Positions 46,816-57,561 of a stretch of DNA of 64,000 nucleotides are shown in pieces (within the stretch, counting starts at the first letter, position 1; each line of letters starts with the position of its first letter). The DNA lies in assembly GCA_001304995.1 (NCBI GenBank), contig BBZU01000002.1, positions 62,001 to 126,000 of the forward strand, written 5' to 3'. Below the pieces are notes generated by a model that saw nothing but the letters and a program-made list of their open reading frames with translations, was not told where the DNA came from and searched no databases. Origin of the DNA: Clostridia bacterium UC5.1-1D10. GTDB taxonomy: Bacteria; Bacillota; Clostridia; Lachnospirales; Anaerotignaceae. Made by a program: the position numbers and the translations under genes.

Positions 46816-47142
46816 ATGAAATTGATCATTGCCATTATCCAGGATGAAGACGCGGGCGAAGTTATCTCCCATCTGAACGAAGCAGAAATTCAGGTAACCA
46901 GACTGGCTACAAAAGGCGGTTTCCTCCGCAGCGGCAATACCACCATCATGACCGGTGTGGAAGACGAAAAAGTGGATGAAGCCCTGAAAATCATTGAAGA
47001 AAACAGCAAGTCAAGAACACAGTACGCAACACTGCCTTCTTCCTGCGGCGCAATGCATGGATTTATCCTTGCGCCCATTGAAGTCAAGGTAGGCGGCGCA
47101 ACAGTATTTGTGCTGGATGTGGATCAGTTCCATAAATTCTGA
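46816..47142 (+). CDS. darA: Cyclic-di-AMP receptor DarA (PII-like, YaaQ)
   Basis: A 108-residue PII-like trimeric protein that binds c-di-AMP. The DarA pattern is clear: MKLIIAIIQDEDAGEVISHL at the start, TRLATKGGFLRSGNTTIMTG around the nucleotide loop, and GGATVFVLDVDQFHKF at the end. The ATG follows AAGGAGGG. It sits between tmk and holB, as in Bacillus. Confidence 0.95.
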   Translation: MKLIIAIIQDEDAGEVISHLNEAEIQVTRLATKGGFLRSGNTTIMTGVEDEKVDEALKIIEENSKSRTQYATLPSSCGAMHGFILAPIEVKVGGATVFVLDVDQFHKF

Positions 47143-47171
47143 TGGCACAAAAAGGAAAGGAGTGAAGGGCG

Positions 47172-48153
47172 TTGCACAGTTTTTCGGATATTTACGGCAA
47201 TGCCCTTTTGCTGCGCCATTTGCAGCAGGCAGTGGCGGGGGGACGCGTTTCCCACGCCTATCTGCTGACGGGCAGCGCAGGCAGCGGCAAACGGCTCATT
47301 GCGGATACATTTGCCAAAACATTGCAGTGTGAAGCCGGCGGCACAGAGCCTTGCGGTCATTGCAAAAGCTGCTCGGCATTCAATTCGGGAAACCACCCGG
47401 ATATTGTGTACGTCCGCCCCACCAAAAAGACATTGGGCGTGGACGATGTGCGGGAGCAGATATTGGAGGACGTGAGTCTGAAACAGTATCGCTACTGTTA
47501 TAAGATTTATATTGTGGAACAGGCGGACACCATGACCGTACAGGCACAAAATGCCCTTTTGAAAACATTGGAGGAACCGCCTGCTTATGCCGTTTTTCTC
47601 CTTCTGGCAGAAAATCAGACGGCATTTTTGCCCACCATATTGTCCCGTACGGTTTTGCTTCATATCCGACCTTTGCCGGATACCATGGTGGCAGATTATT
47701 TGGAAAAGAAAAAAGGACTTTCCCCGGCAGAGAGCGCGGTTTATGCCGCTTATGCCCAGGGAAGCATTGGACAGGCGCTGGATTTGCTGGAGGACGAAAG
47801 TTTTCAGCAGATGCGGCAGGAGATTTTGGAAAAACTCATGGCTTTGCCCCAGGCGAAAAAGGAGAGGTCTTTCTGTGGGCAAAGGATTTGGAAAAATATA
47901 AAGACGATCTGCGTTTTCTGGATATGATGCAGCTTTGGTATCGGGATTTGCTCTATGCCAAACGGCTGCGCAGTGAAAAAAGACCTCATTCAAAAAGACA
48001 AAAAAGGCGGAGATTTTCAGAAGTGCCGTGGAATCCGAAGAGGAACTGGCACGAAAAGCCGCTCTCATACAGCGTGCCCGTGTGCAGCTGGCGCGCAACG
48101 CGAATTTTCGGCTCACTATGGAAGTGATGCTGTTACAATTAAAGGAGAATTAG
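47172..48153 (+). CDS. holB: DNA polymerase III subunit delta' (three probable frame breaks)
   Basis: This clamp-loader subunit is about 326 residues when restored. The N-terminal AAA+ region has LLTGSAGSGKRLIAD (degenerate P-loop), a zinc module CGHCKSC preceded by another Cys, and VEQADTMTVQAQNALLKTLE. The C-terminal part lies in three frames and ends LTMEVMLLQLKEN. The breaks are in A runs at 47856-47860, 47976-47981 and 48000-48005. The TTG start follows AAAGGAGTG. Confidence 0.88.
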
Positions 48154-48158
48154 ACTGT

Positions 48159-49031
48159 ATGATAGAAGTTGTAGGAATCCGGTTCAAAAAAGCCGGTAAA
48201 ATGTATTATTTCGATCCCGATGGTCAGAAACTGGAAAGAGGTGGTTTTGCCATTGTGGAAACAGCAAGAGGCATTGAGTATGGCGCGGTCATCAAAGAAA
48301 ACACCTTTGTGCCCGAAGAAACCATTGTACCCCCTCTGAAAAAGGTACTGCGTCCCGCAACAGCGGAGGATGCCAAAGTGGTGGAAGCCAATGCTAAGAA
48401 GGAAGAAGAAGCCTTCCGCATCTGCTTGCAGAAGATTGCCCGTCTGGAACTGGACATGAAACTGGTGGATGTGGAAATGACATTCGATAAGAATAAACTG
48501 ATCTTTTACTTTACCTCTGACGGTCGTGTAGACTTCCGTGAACTGGTAAAAGAACTGGCGGCAGTGTTCCGTATGCGTATCGAACTGCGGCAGATCGGTG
48601 TCCGGGATGAAGCGAAAATGCTCAGCGGCATCGGCATTTGCGGCAGAGCTTTGTGCTGCGCTACATTCCTGGGAGATTTCCAGCCTGTGTCCATCAAAAT
48701 GGCAAAAGACCAGAATCTGGCGCTGAACCCTACCAAGATCAGCGGTATCTGCGGCAGATTGATGTGCTGCCTGAAGTACGAAGAAGATGTATACGAAGAA
48801 CTGAACAAAAAGCTGCCTTTTGTGGGGGATATCATCTCCACCCCTGACGGTACCGGGGAAATCCTTTCCACGAACGTATTGATGCAGCAGGTGAAAGCGG
48901 CAGTGCGGAAAACGGAAAATGATCCCCCTACCATTGCTTTCTATCACGTGGACGAGATCAAAGTCATCAAGTCCAAGAAAAAACGGAAACAGCAGCCTGT
49001 GGCGGAGGAACTGAAGGAATATGAGGACTGA
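48159..49031 (+). CDS. ricT: PSP1-domain protein RicT (YaaT)
   Basis: A 290-residue protein of the YaaT/PSP1 family. Two Cys-rich blocks (GICGRALCCATFLG and GICGRLMCCLKYE) bind Fe-S clusters together with the partners RicA and RicF in Bacillus. That complex supports RNase Y-dependent mRNA maturation and sporulation phosphorelay function. The ATG at 48159 begins MIEVVGIRFKKAGK. It overlaps the next gene by 11 nt. Confidence 0.93.
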   Translation: MIEVVGIRFKKAGKMYYFDPDGQKLERGGFAIVETARGIEYGAVIKENTFVPEETIVPPLKKVLRPATAEDAKVVEANAKKEEEAFRICLQKIARLELDMKLVDVEMTFDKNKLIFYFTSDGRVDFRELVKELAAVFRMRIELRQIGVRDEAKMLSGIGICGRALCCATFLGDFQPVSIKMAKDQNLALNPTKISGICGRLMCCLKYEEDVYEELNKKLPFVGDIISTPDGTGEILSTNVLMQQVKAAVRKTENDPPTIAFYHVDEIKVIKSKKKRKQQPVAEELKEYED

Positions 49032-49776
49032 TGTGTTAATCAAAGAGGGAGAACGGGTGGATGACCTGCACCGAAAGGGCTATGTCATCATCCAAGACCC
49101 CAAACGGTTCTGTTTCGGCGTGGATGCCGTCATCCTCAGCGGTTTCGCACGGGTGAAAAAAGGAGAAAAGGTGCTGGACTTGGGTACAGGTACCGGCATT
49201 TTGCCCATTCTGCTGGAAGGCAGAACACTGGGCAGCCATTTCACTGGGCTAGAAATACAGCCGGAAAGTGTGGAAATGGCAAGACGCAGTGTGGCGCTCA
49301 ATGAACTGGAGGAAAAAGTGGATATTGTGGAAGGGGATATCAAGGAAACGGCAGCCATTTTTGGCGGCTCTGTATTCGATGTGGTCACTTCCAATCCCCC
49401 TTATATGAATGAAGGCGGCGGACTGCAAAATCCTTCCGGCCCCAAAGCCATTGCCCGCCATGAAGTTCTCTGCACATTGGAAGATGTGGTAAAAGGCGCC
49501 GCAAAGGTTCTGCGTCCCGGCGGACGGTTCTATATGGTGCATCGTCCCCATCGATTGACGGACATCATGTGTACCCTGCGGCAGTATGGACTGGAGCCCA
49601 AGCGGCTGCGGTTCGTTCATTCCTTTGTGGATAAGGCACCCTCTATGGTGCTGGTGGAAGCAGGCAGAGGCGGCAAACCCATGATTAAAGTGGAGCCGCC
49701 ATTGGTGATCTACAAAGCACCAGGAGAATATACCGACGAAATCTATGACATTTATTACGGAGAAGGGCAGGCGTGA
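49021..49776 (+). CDS. tRNA1(Val) (adenine37-N6)-methyltransferase-like protein (TrmN6/YabB)
   Basis: The protein has 251 residues. A class I SAM methyltransferase with the binding loop VLDLGTGTGILPILLEG and the N6-adenine catalytic motif SNPPYMN. The N-terminal GYVIIQDPKRFCFGVDAVIL is typical of the YfiC/YabB family. It overlaps ricT and rsmI (4 nt), so it belongs to the cluster. The exact tRNA target in Firmicutes is not proved. Confidence 0.9.
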   Translation: MRTDVLIKEGERVDDLHRKGYVIIQDPKRFCFGVDAVILSGFARVKKGEKVLDLGTGTGILPILLEGRTLGSHFTGLEIQPESVEMARRSVALNELEEKVDIVEGDIKETAAIFGGSVFDVVTSNPPYMNEGGGLQNPSGPKAIARHEVLCTLEDVVKGAAKVLRPGGRFYMVHRPHRLTDIMCTLRQYGLEPKRLRFVHSFVDKAPSMVLVEAGRGGKPMIKVEPPLVIYKAPGEYTDEIYDIYYGEGQA

Positions 49777-49778
49777 GT

Positions 49779-50624
49779 ATGGCAGGAACACTTTATTTAT
49801 GCGCCACCCCCATCGGCAATCTGGATGATATGACGCTGCGGGTGCTGAAACTGCTGGAAACGGCAGACATCATTGCGGCGGAAGATACCCGCAATACGCT
49901 GAAACTATTAAATCATTTTGAAATCAAAACCCCTATGACCAGCTACCATGAGCATAATAAGGCGGAAAAAGGCCCGAAGCTGGTGGAACGGCTGCTGGCG
50001 GGAGAAAATATCGCACTGGTGACAGACGCTGGTATGCCGGGGATTTCTGACCCGGGTGCAGACTTGGTGAAGCTGTGCTATGAAGCAGGAGTGCCTGTGA
50101 CTGTGGCGCCGGGGGCGTCTGCGGCGGTAGTGGCACTGGTGCTTTCCGGTTTGGATACCAGACGGTTTGTTTTCGAGGGCTTTTTGCCCATGGAGAAAAA
50201 AGAACGGCGGGCGGTTCTTTCCACATTGGAAAAAGAACATCGCACCATGATTTTTTATGAAGCGCCTCATCGTCTGTTGGATACTTTGGAAGAACTGGAA
50301 AAGATTTTTGGTTCCGACAGGGAAATGGCAGCCATTCGGGAACTGACAAAGAAATTCGAGGAAGTGCGCCGTGGTACTTTGGCGGAAATCAAAGCTCACT
50401 TTACCGCTCAGCCGCCCAAAGGGGAATTTGTGCTGGTATTTGCCGGCTATACCTTGCAGCAGCAGCGGCAGGCAGCACAGGAAAGCTGGGAAAGCGTTTC
50501 CATCGAGGAACACATGGAGCATTATCTGAGTCAAAATTATAGTGAAAAAGACGCCATGAAGCAGGTGGCAAAGGATCGCGGCGTATCCAAACGGGAAATT
50601 TACAGCTATCTGCATAAAGACTGA
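49779..50624 (+). CDS. rsmI: 16S rRNA (cytidine1402-2'-O)-methyltransferase RsmI
   Basis: A 281-residue tetrapyrrole-methylase-fold enzyme that ribose-methylates C1402. Motifs are ATPIGNLDDMTLR, EDTRNTLKLLNHF, TDAGMPGISDPG, APGASAAVVAL and FYEAPHR. ATG 49779 is given; a GTG at 49773 overlapping the upstream stop is also possible. The C-terminal helical extension (MEHYLSQNYSEKDAMKQVAK) is normal. Last gene of the tmk cluster. Confidence 0.95.
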   Translation: MAGTLYLCATPIGNLDDMTLRVLKLLETADIIAAEDTRNTLKLLNHFEIKTPMTSYHEHNKAEKGPKLVERLLAGENIALVTDAGMPGISDPGADLVKLCYEAGVPVTVAPGASAAVVALVLSGLDTRRFVFEGFLPMEKKERRAVLSTLEKEHRTMIFYEAPHRLLDTLEELEKIFGSDREMAAIRELTKKFEEVRRGTLAEIKAHFTAQPPKGEFVLVFAGYTLQQQRQAAQESWESVSIEEHMEHYLSQNYSEKDAMKQVAKDRGVSKREIYSYLHKD

Positions 50625-50645
50625 AATAAAGGAGGGTGATGGGAT

Positions 50646-51005
50646 ATGTTGGAACGATTTCAGGCATTAAGCGGCTCTCAGATCATTCTGGCGGCAGTCA
50701 TTGCTTTTGTGATCTGGGCAATCATTGAATTCATCAGAAGTGTGAAAGTGGTGAAAAAGACCTTTGGCGAGGTGGACATGGCGAGGGTCATGGAACGGTG
50801 CCATGAACTGTTCCCCATTGAAACCATTCTGTTCCGTGGGGCGGAGTTCCAGCGGGGCATGCGTATCCGCATCACTACTACGCAGAAAACCATCATTGAA
50901 GGGGAATTGATCGGTATGAATAAGATCCAGATGATCTGCATCCGTACCAAAAACCAGATCATTGCCCATCAGTTGGATAAAATTCAGGAAATGACAAAAA
51001 TATGA
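50646..51005 (+). CDS. Hypothetical bitopic protein
   Basis: A 119-residue protein not recognised as a named family. One N-terminal membrane helix (IILAAVIAFVIWAIIEFI) precedes a cytoplasmic alpha/beta-looking domain with FPIETILFRGAEFQRGMRIR and a basic stretch, ending QLDKIQEMTKI. AAAGGAGGG lies before the ATG, and the gene starts 21 nt after rsmI, so it may be the last gene of that transcript. Confidence 0.65.
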   Translation: MLERFQALSGSQIILAAVIAFVIWAIIEFIRSVKVVKKTFGEVDMARVMERCHELFPIETILFRGAEFQRGMRIRITTTQKTIIEGELIGMNKIQMICIRTKNQIIAHQLDKIQEMTKI

Positions 51006-51035
51006 GAAAAGGGCGGCGTGCATACAGTGGTGCTG

Positions 51036-51199
51036 CTTCATCAGAAAACAGAGATAGCTGGAATCTTTCAGAAAGGATTTCAGCTTTCACATTTTTATCA
51101 ACATTTTATGAGGATTGTTTTCTTCTGAAGATAGCTATTGCGGTTGCCCTTAAGAAATCTAATAAAGGGGAAAATGCTGTTTTCTTAAGGGCAACTGCT
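51036..51199 (+). repeat. Family A dispersed repeat, copy A2
   Basis: Outer arms CTTCATCAGAAAACA (51036-51050) and TGTTTTCTTCTGAAG (51116-51130) enclose a hairpin (AGCTGGAATC.. / ..GATTTCAGCT). The second inverted repeat is TTGCCCTTAAGAAA with TTTCTTAAGGGCAA. Compared with other copies (TTCCCC / GGGGAA), both arms changed together (TTGCCC / GGGCAA), a compensatory pair. It lies just upstream of traX. Confidence 0.85.
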
Positions 51200-51234
51200 G
51201 AGCAAAGCCGCTTTTTTACGGGAAGGAAATCCAT

Positions 51235-51990
51235 ATGACATTGACAAGGTTTCAACTGAAGATACTTGCCATCTGTTCCATGTTTCTGGATCATGCCATG
51301 AAGATTTTTGAGGATGTGCTGGAGCCTGCCATGGGGCAGACTTTGTATACGGCTGTCCTGTCTTTGGGGCGGATGGCGTTTTTTGATTTTCGCCTTCCAG
51401 TTGGCAGAAGGCGTATGGCATACTCATAACGTGAAAGCCTATTTGAAACGGCTTTTTGGCTTTGCCCTGCTGGCAGAAATTCCCTTTCAGATGGTGAAAA
51501 GCCTGATTTTAACGGGGGAAATCACCCTTTCCTTTGGACTGACCAATGTGATGATGACCCTGTTTTTGGGGGTGTTGTCCTGCGTTGCCTATGCCTTTTC
51601 CGCGCAGAAGGACAGAAGGGATATGGGAAAATTTGCCGTGTTTGTCATTGCGCTGCTGGCGGAGATTATGGGGACGGATTACGGCGCCTTTGGCGTGGTG
51701 TTTGTTTTGTACTCTGGTATACATGGCATTCACCTCAGCGGTGGCGTGCCATGTTCTGGATGATACTTTTCTATTACGGCCTTTGGATTCCTCTGGCGCT
51801 TTTGTCCTGGGGGATTACGTTCGCGGCTGTTTTTGAGTCCTTTATGTATCTGGCAGTGTCTTTGGGCACATGGGCATTGCTGCGGCGGTATAGGGGAGAA
51901 GTGGGACAAAAAGGCGGCAAATATGCCTTTTACCTGTTCTATCCTGTCCATCTGCTGTGTCTGGCAGGAGCGTATTGTTTGGTGATGTAA
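51235..51990 (+). CDS. TraX family membrane protein (two probable frame breaks)
   Basis: About 251 residues in the restored frame, with seven or eight helices. The family pattern is LTRFQLKILAICSMFLDHAMKIF at the start (shortened), GRMAF-IFAFQLAEGVWHTHN, then LKRLFGFALLAEIPFQMV and the C-terminal FYLFYPVHLLCLAG. TraX acetylates pilin in F plasmids; chromosomal clostridial homologues are acyltransferase-3-like proteins of unknown substrate. Breaks: an extra T in 51379-51384 and a missing T in 51715-51718. It is bracketed by inverted family A repeats. Confidence 0.85.
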
Positions 51991-52006
51991 AAAAGATTTC
52001 TCTAAA

Positions 52007-52166
52007 GCAAATTCCCATTAAGAAAACATTGATGTTCGCTTTCTTGATTTCTTAAAGGGAATTGCGACGGCTGTCTTCATAAGAAAACATAACAAATAAT
52101 AAAATAAGAAAGTCGAAATTCTTTGTCATGATAAGGATTTCGACTTTCTTTGTTTTTCTTATGAAG
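52007..52166 (-). repeat. Family A dispersed repeat, copy A3 (inverted)
   Basis: This reads as the reverse complement of A1, A2 and A4. GCAAATTCCCATTAAGAAA (52007-52025) pairs with TTTCTTAAAGGGAATTGC (52048-52065). Then come the outer arms CTTCATAAGAAAACA (52075-52089) and TGTTTTTCTTATGAAG (52151-52166), enclosing GTCGAAAT../..ATTTCGAC. With A2 it forms an inverted pair around traX. Confidence 0.85.
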
Positions 52167-52337
52167 ATACCCCGAACAGGAGGGATCTGTTTTTTGTATA
52201 CAAAAAGGTGGGTTTTGTCGAAAGACCTTTGTTTTTTCTTTGGGAAAAATGCGCATCCATGTCGGAATCGACACGGAAAAAATTGGAGAAAATGTTGATA
52301 TTACGCGATTCTTAACGACATCTTAGCGGTTTCTTAA

Positions 52338-52394
52338 TTGCATTTTAACGGCCTTCGGGCATATAATGTTACAGAAATCAGACCGACCGGTCTG
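52338..52394 (+). promoter_or_regulatory. Promoter and TetR-type operator of the tetR-activator operon
   Basis: TTGCAT (52338-52343), an 18 bp spacer and TATAAT (52362-52367). Directly downstream is the inverted repeat CAGACC-GACC-GGTCTG (52379-52394), at the transcription start region, a typical TetR operator position for autorepression. The stretch 52167-52337 contains nothing else I recognise. Confidence 0.75.
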
Positions 52395-52419
52395 TATGTA
52401 TACATAAAGGAGGGATCGC

Positions 52420-53082
52420 ATGAAAACGGAACTGAATATTTTGCAGACAGCATTTCGGCTGTTTTTGGGCAAAGGGTTTTCCGATATCTCCACCAACGAA
52501 ATCATTCGGGAAGCAGGCGCCACCAAAGGCGGCTTTTATTATTGCTTCAAAAGCCGTGAAGATCTGGTGGGCAAGGTCATCGAAACTTACCTGCGGCCCT
52601 ATTACTTACAGCCTCTGGAAGAAATGCGGCAGGCATGGGAAAACAAACGGGCGGACGTTTCCACAAAGACCTTGTTGTGGGACGCTTTTTTTGCGCCGCA
52701 GCGTTTCCGCAGATTCCAGGAAAACATTGGTATGGATATTGCCTTTCGGGATTTTTACTTCCTGCTTTATGAAGGCATGAAAAAATATGAGGAAGTGCAA
52801 AGCTACTTTGCGCAGAATACTGAAGAAAGAAAAAGAGTCCTGCGCCGCATATTGGAGCGGGGGAAGGAACGCAAGGAAATCGCCGCAGATGTGGACATCG
52901 AAAGCTGCGTGATGATGACCTTGGCTATGCAGGACGGCATCCTGGCGCTGAAGGTGCTGGATGAAACCATTGATGACGAAGAGAAGTACAGATATATGGA
53001 AGAACAGCTCTGGCGGGACATTGCCGCACAGGACATTTATCTGAAGTATTTACATGGGGGTGTGAACAGTGCAGTATCATAA
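52420..53082 (+). CDS. TetR/AcrR family transcriptional regulator
   Basis: The protein has 220 residues. The N-terminal HTH (LNILQTAFRLFLGKGFSDIS, then TNEIIREAGATKGGFYYCFKSREDL) is followed by a helical ligand-binding domain. It overlaps the activator gene by 14 nt, and an operator-like palindrome lies in its promoter. It probably controls its own operon. The ligand is unknown; a CoA-ester is a natural guess given the partner gene, but this is inference. Confidence 0.9.
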   Translation: MKTELNILQTAFRLFLGKGFSDISTNEIIREAGATKGGFYYCFKSREDLVGKVIETYLRPYYLQPLEEMRQAWENKRADVSTKTLLWDAFFAPQRFRRFQENIGMDIAFRDFYFLLYEGMKKYEEVQSYFAQNTEERKRVLRRILERGKERKEIAADVDIESCVMMTLAMQDGILALKVLDETIDDEEKYRYMEEQLWRDIAAQDIYLKYLHGGVNSAVS

Positions 53083-56000
53083 TGAACAGACATACAAAAT
53101 GGGGATCGATATCGGTTCTACAACAGTCAAAGTCGTGCTGACAGATTCTGCAAATGAAATTGTTTTTAGTCGCTATCGCAGACATTTTTCCGAAATTAAG
53201 AAAACCGTAAAAGAAATCCTGGCAGAAGCTAAGGAAGAATTGGGTTATTGTGAATTTGCAACCATGATCACCGGCTCCGGCGGCGTTGCCCTGGCAAAAG
53301 CCGTTGGCGTAGACTTCATTCAGGAAGTGGTTGCTACTGCTAACGCCATCGAAACCGTTGTGCCCCAGACAGATGTTGCCATCGAACTGGGCGGCGAAGA
53401 TGCGAAAATCATTTATTTCTCCGGCGGGAATGTGGAACAGCGTATGAACGGCGTATGTGCCGGCGGTACCGGTTCCTTCATCGACCAGATGGCAAGCCTG
53501 CTGCACACAGACGCAACAGGTCTGAACGAATACGCAAAAGGCCATGAAGTGATTTATCCCATCGCTTCCCGCTGTGGTGTATTCGCAAAACAGACATCCA
53601 GCCCCTCATCAACGATGGGGCAAGAAAGGAAGACCTGGCAGCTTCCATTTTCCAGGCAGTTGTTAACCAGACCATTGCCGGTCTGGCATGTGGTAAACCT
53701 ATCCGCGGCCATGTGGCATTTTTGGGTGGCCCTCTGCATTTCCTCTCTGAACTGCGCCAGCGTTTCATCGAAACACTGCACCTGACAGACGAAACAGCAC
53801 TGCTGCCTGAAAACTCTCACCTCTTCGCAGCATACGGCACAGCCGTTTCCAACAAAGGCGAAGCAAACCTGGACTTTGATACTCTGCTGGGCCGTCTGGA
53901 AACAGGCGCAGAACTGTCCGCAGAAGTAAGCCGTCTGGATCCTCTGTTCAAAAACGAAGATGATTATGCGGTGTTCAAAGAACGCCATGATAAAGATAAA
54001 GTAAAACGCGTACCTCTTTCTACATACAAAGGCAATGCCTTCCTGGGTATCGACGCTGGTTCCACCACTACAAAGGTGGCTCTGGTCAGCGAACAGGGTG
54101 ACCTGCTTTATTCCTTCTACGCAGGCAACGAAGGCAACCCTCTGAAAGTGGTTATGCAGAGTCTGAATGAAATGTACGACCTGATGCCTGAAGGCGTGAC
54201 CATCCGCAATTCCTGTGTAACCGGTTACGGCGAAGGCCTCATCAAAGAAGCATTGATGATGGACTTGGGCTACATCGAAACCGTTGCCCACTATAAAGCA
54301 GCGCAGTTCTTCAAACCTGATGTAGACTTCATTCTGGACATCGGTGGTCAGGATATGAAATGTATCCGTATCAAGGATGGCGTCATCGACAGCGTACTGC
54401 TGAACGAAGCTTGTTCTTCCGGCTGCGGTTCCTTCATCGAAACTTTCGCAAAATCTCTGAATTACACCGTTGCGGACTTCGCGAAGATTGCCCTTTTCGC
54501 AAAAGCGCCCATCGACCTGGGTTCCAGATGTACTGTTTTCATGAACTCCCGTGTAAAACAGGCACAGAAAGAAGGGGCAGACGTTGCAGATATTTCCGCA
54601 GGTCTGGCATATTCCGTTATCAAAAACGCACTGCTGAAAGTTATCAAAATCGCTGACCCTAAGGCTATGGGTAAATCCATGGTTGTACAGGGCGGTACAT
54701 TCTATAACGACGCTGTACTGAAAAGCTTTGAACTCATCAGCGGCAGAGAAGCCGTTCGTCCTGACATCGCCGGCATCATGGGTGCTTTCGGCGCAGGGCT
54801 CATCGCAAGAGATAAATATACAGAAGGCTACCAGACAACACTGGTAAGCCGTGAAGAAATGAATGCACTGGAAATCAAGTCCACTATGGCTAGATGCCAG
54901 GGCTGCACCAACCACTGTCTGCTGACCATCAACCAGTTCAGCGGCGGCAGAAGATTCATCACAGGCAACCGTTGTGAAAGAGGTCTGGGCAAAGAAAAGA
55001 ACGAAAATCCCGCACCTAACCTGTATGATTACAAACGCCATAGACTGTTTGACTATGAACCCCTCACAGCAGAACAGGCAACCAGAGGCACCGTTGGTAT
55101 CCCTCGTGTGCTGAATATGTGGGAAGACTATCCTTTCTGGTTCACATTCTTCACAAAACTGGGCTATCGTGTGGTACTGTCCCCTTATTCCACAAAGGCA
55201 ATCTTTGAAAAGGGTATGGAATCCATCCCCAGTGAATCCGTTTGCTATCCCGCAAAACTGGTACACGGTCATATCATGTACCTCATCGAACAGGGCGTAG
55301 ACTTTATCTTCTATCCCGGTATCGTTTACGAAAGACGGGACAGCAGCGCAGCTGACAACAACTATAACTGCCCTATCGTGGCATCTTATAACGAAAACAT
55401 CAAAAACAACGTAGAGGATCTGAAAGAAAAGAACATCAAGTTCATGAATCCTTTCCTCTCTTTGGATAAGATTGAAACCATCATCAAACGTATGACAGAC
55501 GAATTTGTTCCCATGGGCTGTGATGCAAAAGAAATCAAAGCGGCTGTGGAAGCTGGCTGGGCAGAATGGGAAAACTTCCGTCATGACATGCACAAAAAAG
55601 GCGAAGAAACCGTAAAATACCTGAAAGACAACAACATGACAGGTATTGTTCTGGGCGGTCGTCCTTACCATGCAGACCCTGAAATCAACCACGGTATTCC
55701 CGAACTGATTGCAGGCTATAACATCGCTGTTCTGACAGAAGATAGTGTGGCACATATGGGACATCTGGAACGTCCTACCGTTGTTCGTGACCAGTGGACT
55801 TATCACTCCCGTCTGTACGAAGCAGCAGCTTTCGTAAAGAAACAGGAAAACATCGAATATGTACAGCTGAACTCCTTCGGCTGCGGTCTGGACGCTGTAA
55901 CAACTGACGAAGTCAAAGCCATTTTGACAGCAGCAGGCAAGATCTACACAGCACTGAAGATCGACGAAGTAAACAACTTGGGTGCAGCCAGAATCCGTAT

Positions 56001-57375
56001 CCGTTCTTTGATCGCTGCCATCGAAGACAGAAAAGAAAAGAACGTGAAACTGAGAAAAGGCGACGCTTCTCTGAAACGTGTACTCTTTACAAAAGAAATG
56101 CGGAAGGATTACACCATCCTGTGTCCTCAGATGTCTCCTATCCACTTTGACATTCTGGAACCCGCTTTCCGCAAATGCGGCTACAATCTGGAAGTTATGG
56201 CGGCTATGGATAAAGACGCCATCGATGCAGGTCTGAAATATGTTAACAACGACGCATGTTATCCTGCACTGATTACCATTGGTCAGCTCATGAACGGTCT
56301 GCTGTCCGGCAACTACGACCTGAACCGCACTGCTCTGCTGATTTCTCAGACTGGCGGCGGCTGCCGTGCCACAAACTACATCGCGTTCATCCGTAAAGCA
56401 CTGGAAAACGCAGGTATGCCTAACATCCCTGTTATCTCCATTAACCCTGCTGGTCTGGAAAAGAACCCCGGCTTCAAATATGAACCCGCACTGCTTCACA
56501 GAGCTATGCAGGCACTGGTTTACGGCGATACCTTTATGCGTGTGCTTTACCGCACCCGTCCTTATGAAAAGGTAAAAGGCTCCGCAAACGCACTGTATGA
56601 AAAATGGAATGAAAAAGTCAAAAAAGATATCCTGCGTGCAGACAGAAAGACATTCTGCAACAATATCGCAGGCATCATTCGTGACTTCGAAAACCTGGAA
56701 ATTTATGAAGATATGAAGAAACCTCGTGTTGGTGTGGTAGGGGAAATTCTGGTAAAATTCCATCCCACAGCCAACAACGATCTGGTAAATCTGCTGGAAA
56801 GAGAAGGCGCAGAAGCAGTTGTGCCTGACCTGCTCACCTTCGGTCTGTACTGCTGCTATAACGCAACCCAGAAAGAAAAATATCTGGGCGGTACCAGAAA
56901 AGGCAGAATCATTGCCAACGCACTGGCAAAAGTCATCGAATGGTATCAGAAACCTTTGATGAAAGCACTGGAAAAGAGCAAACGCTTCGATCGTCCCGAA
57001 GATATCCGTACTTTGGGCGAATATGCGAAGAAAGTGGTTTCCCTGTGCAACCAGACTGGTGAAGGCTGGTTCCTGACAGCGGAAATGATCGAATTGATTC
57101 ACAGCGGCGTGCCCAATATCGTCTGCACACAGCCCTTCGGCTGTCTGCCTAACCACGTTGTGGGCAAAGGCGTTATCAAGGAACTGCGTAAACAGTATCC
57201 TATCTCCAATATCGTAGCCATCGACTACGATCCGGGCGCAAGTGAAGTTAACCAGCTCAACCGTATCAAACTGATGCTGTCTTCTGCTGAAAAGAATCTG
57301 GCAGCAGGCAGAACAGACGCTCTGAAAGAACGTCACTCCGTAACAAAAGCAGCTTTCTCCGTAAAAGAAGATTAA
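53069..57375 (+). CDS. Large fused activator of the 2-hydroxyacyl-CoA dehydratase family (one probable frame break)
   Basis: About 1435 residues once one A is restored at 53587-53590. It has two HgdC-like ASKHA ATPase domains: [12 protein letters not shown] (residue 13 on) with [12 protein letters not shown], and [15 protein letters not shown] (about residue 327) with [13 protein letters not shown] Cys-rich link (RCQGCTNHC) is followed by a DUF2229 and HgdB-like C-terminal half. HgdC-type proteins use ATP to inject electrons into 2-hydroxyacyl-CoA dehydratases; this fused family has no proven substrate. No dehydratase subunits are adjacent. The GTG start overlaps tetR. Confidence 0.88.
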
Positions 57376-57398
57376 GGGCTGTATCAAGTCTAAACAGA

Positions 57399-57440
57399 AA
57401 GCCGGAAATTCCGATTTGTGGAAATTTCCGGCTTTTTTGC
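57399..57440 (+). terminator. Terminator after the activator gene
   Basis: AAGCCGGAAATT (57399-57410) pairs perfectly with AATTTCCGGCTT (57423-57434), followed by T residues. Confidence 0.85.
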
Positions 57441-57561
57441 GGACAGAAACTGCCCTTTGTGAAGAACTCTGTTGTTTTTTCTTGCAATCCGTTTCCCGAT
57501 GGCATAAAATAAAAGATGTATCGACATATTTTTTTGCAGACCGAAGGGAGGCGAAAGCCCA

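Noticed and set aside
51235-51990. Conjugative element because of traX
   Set aside because: No other transfer, relaxase or integrase gene is nearby; chromosomal TraX-family proteins are common in Clostridia.
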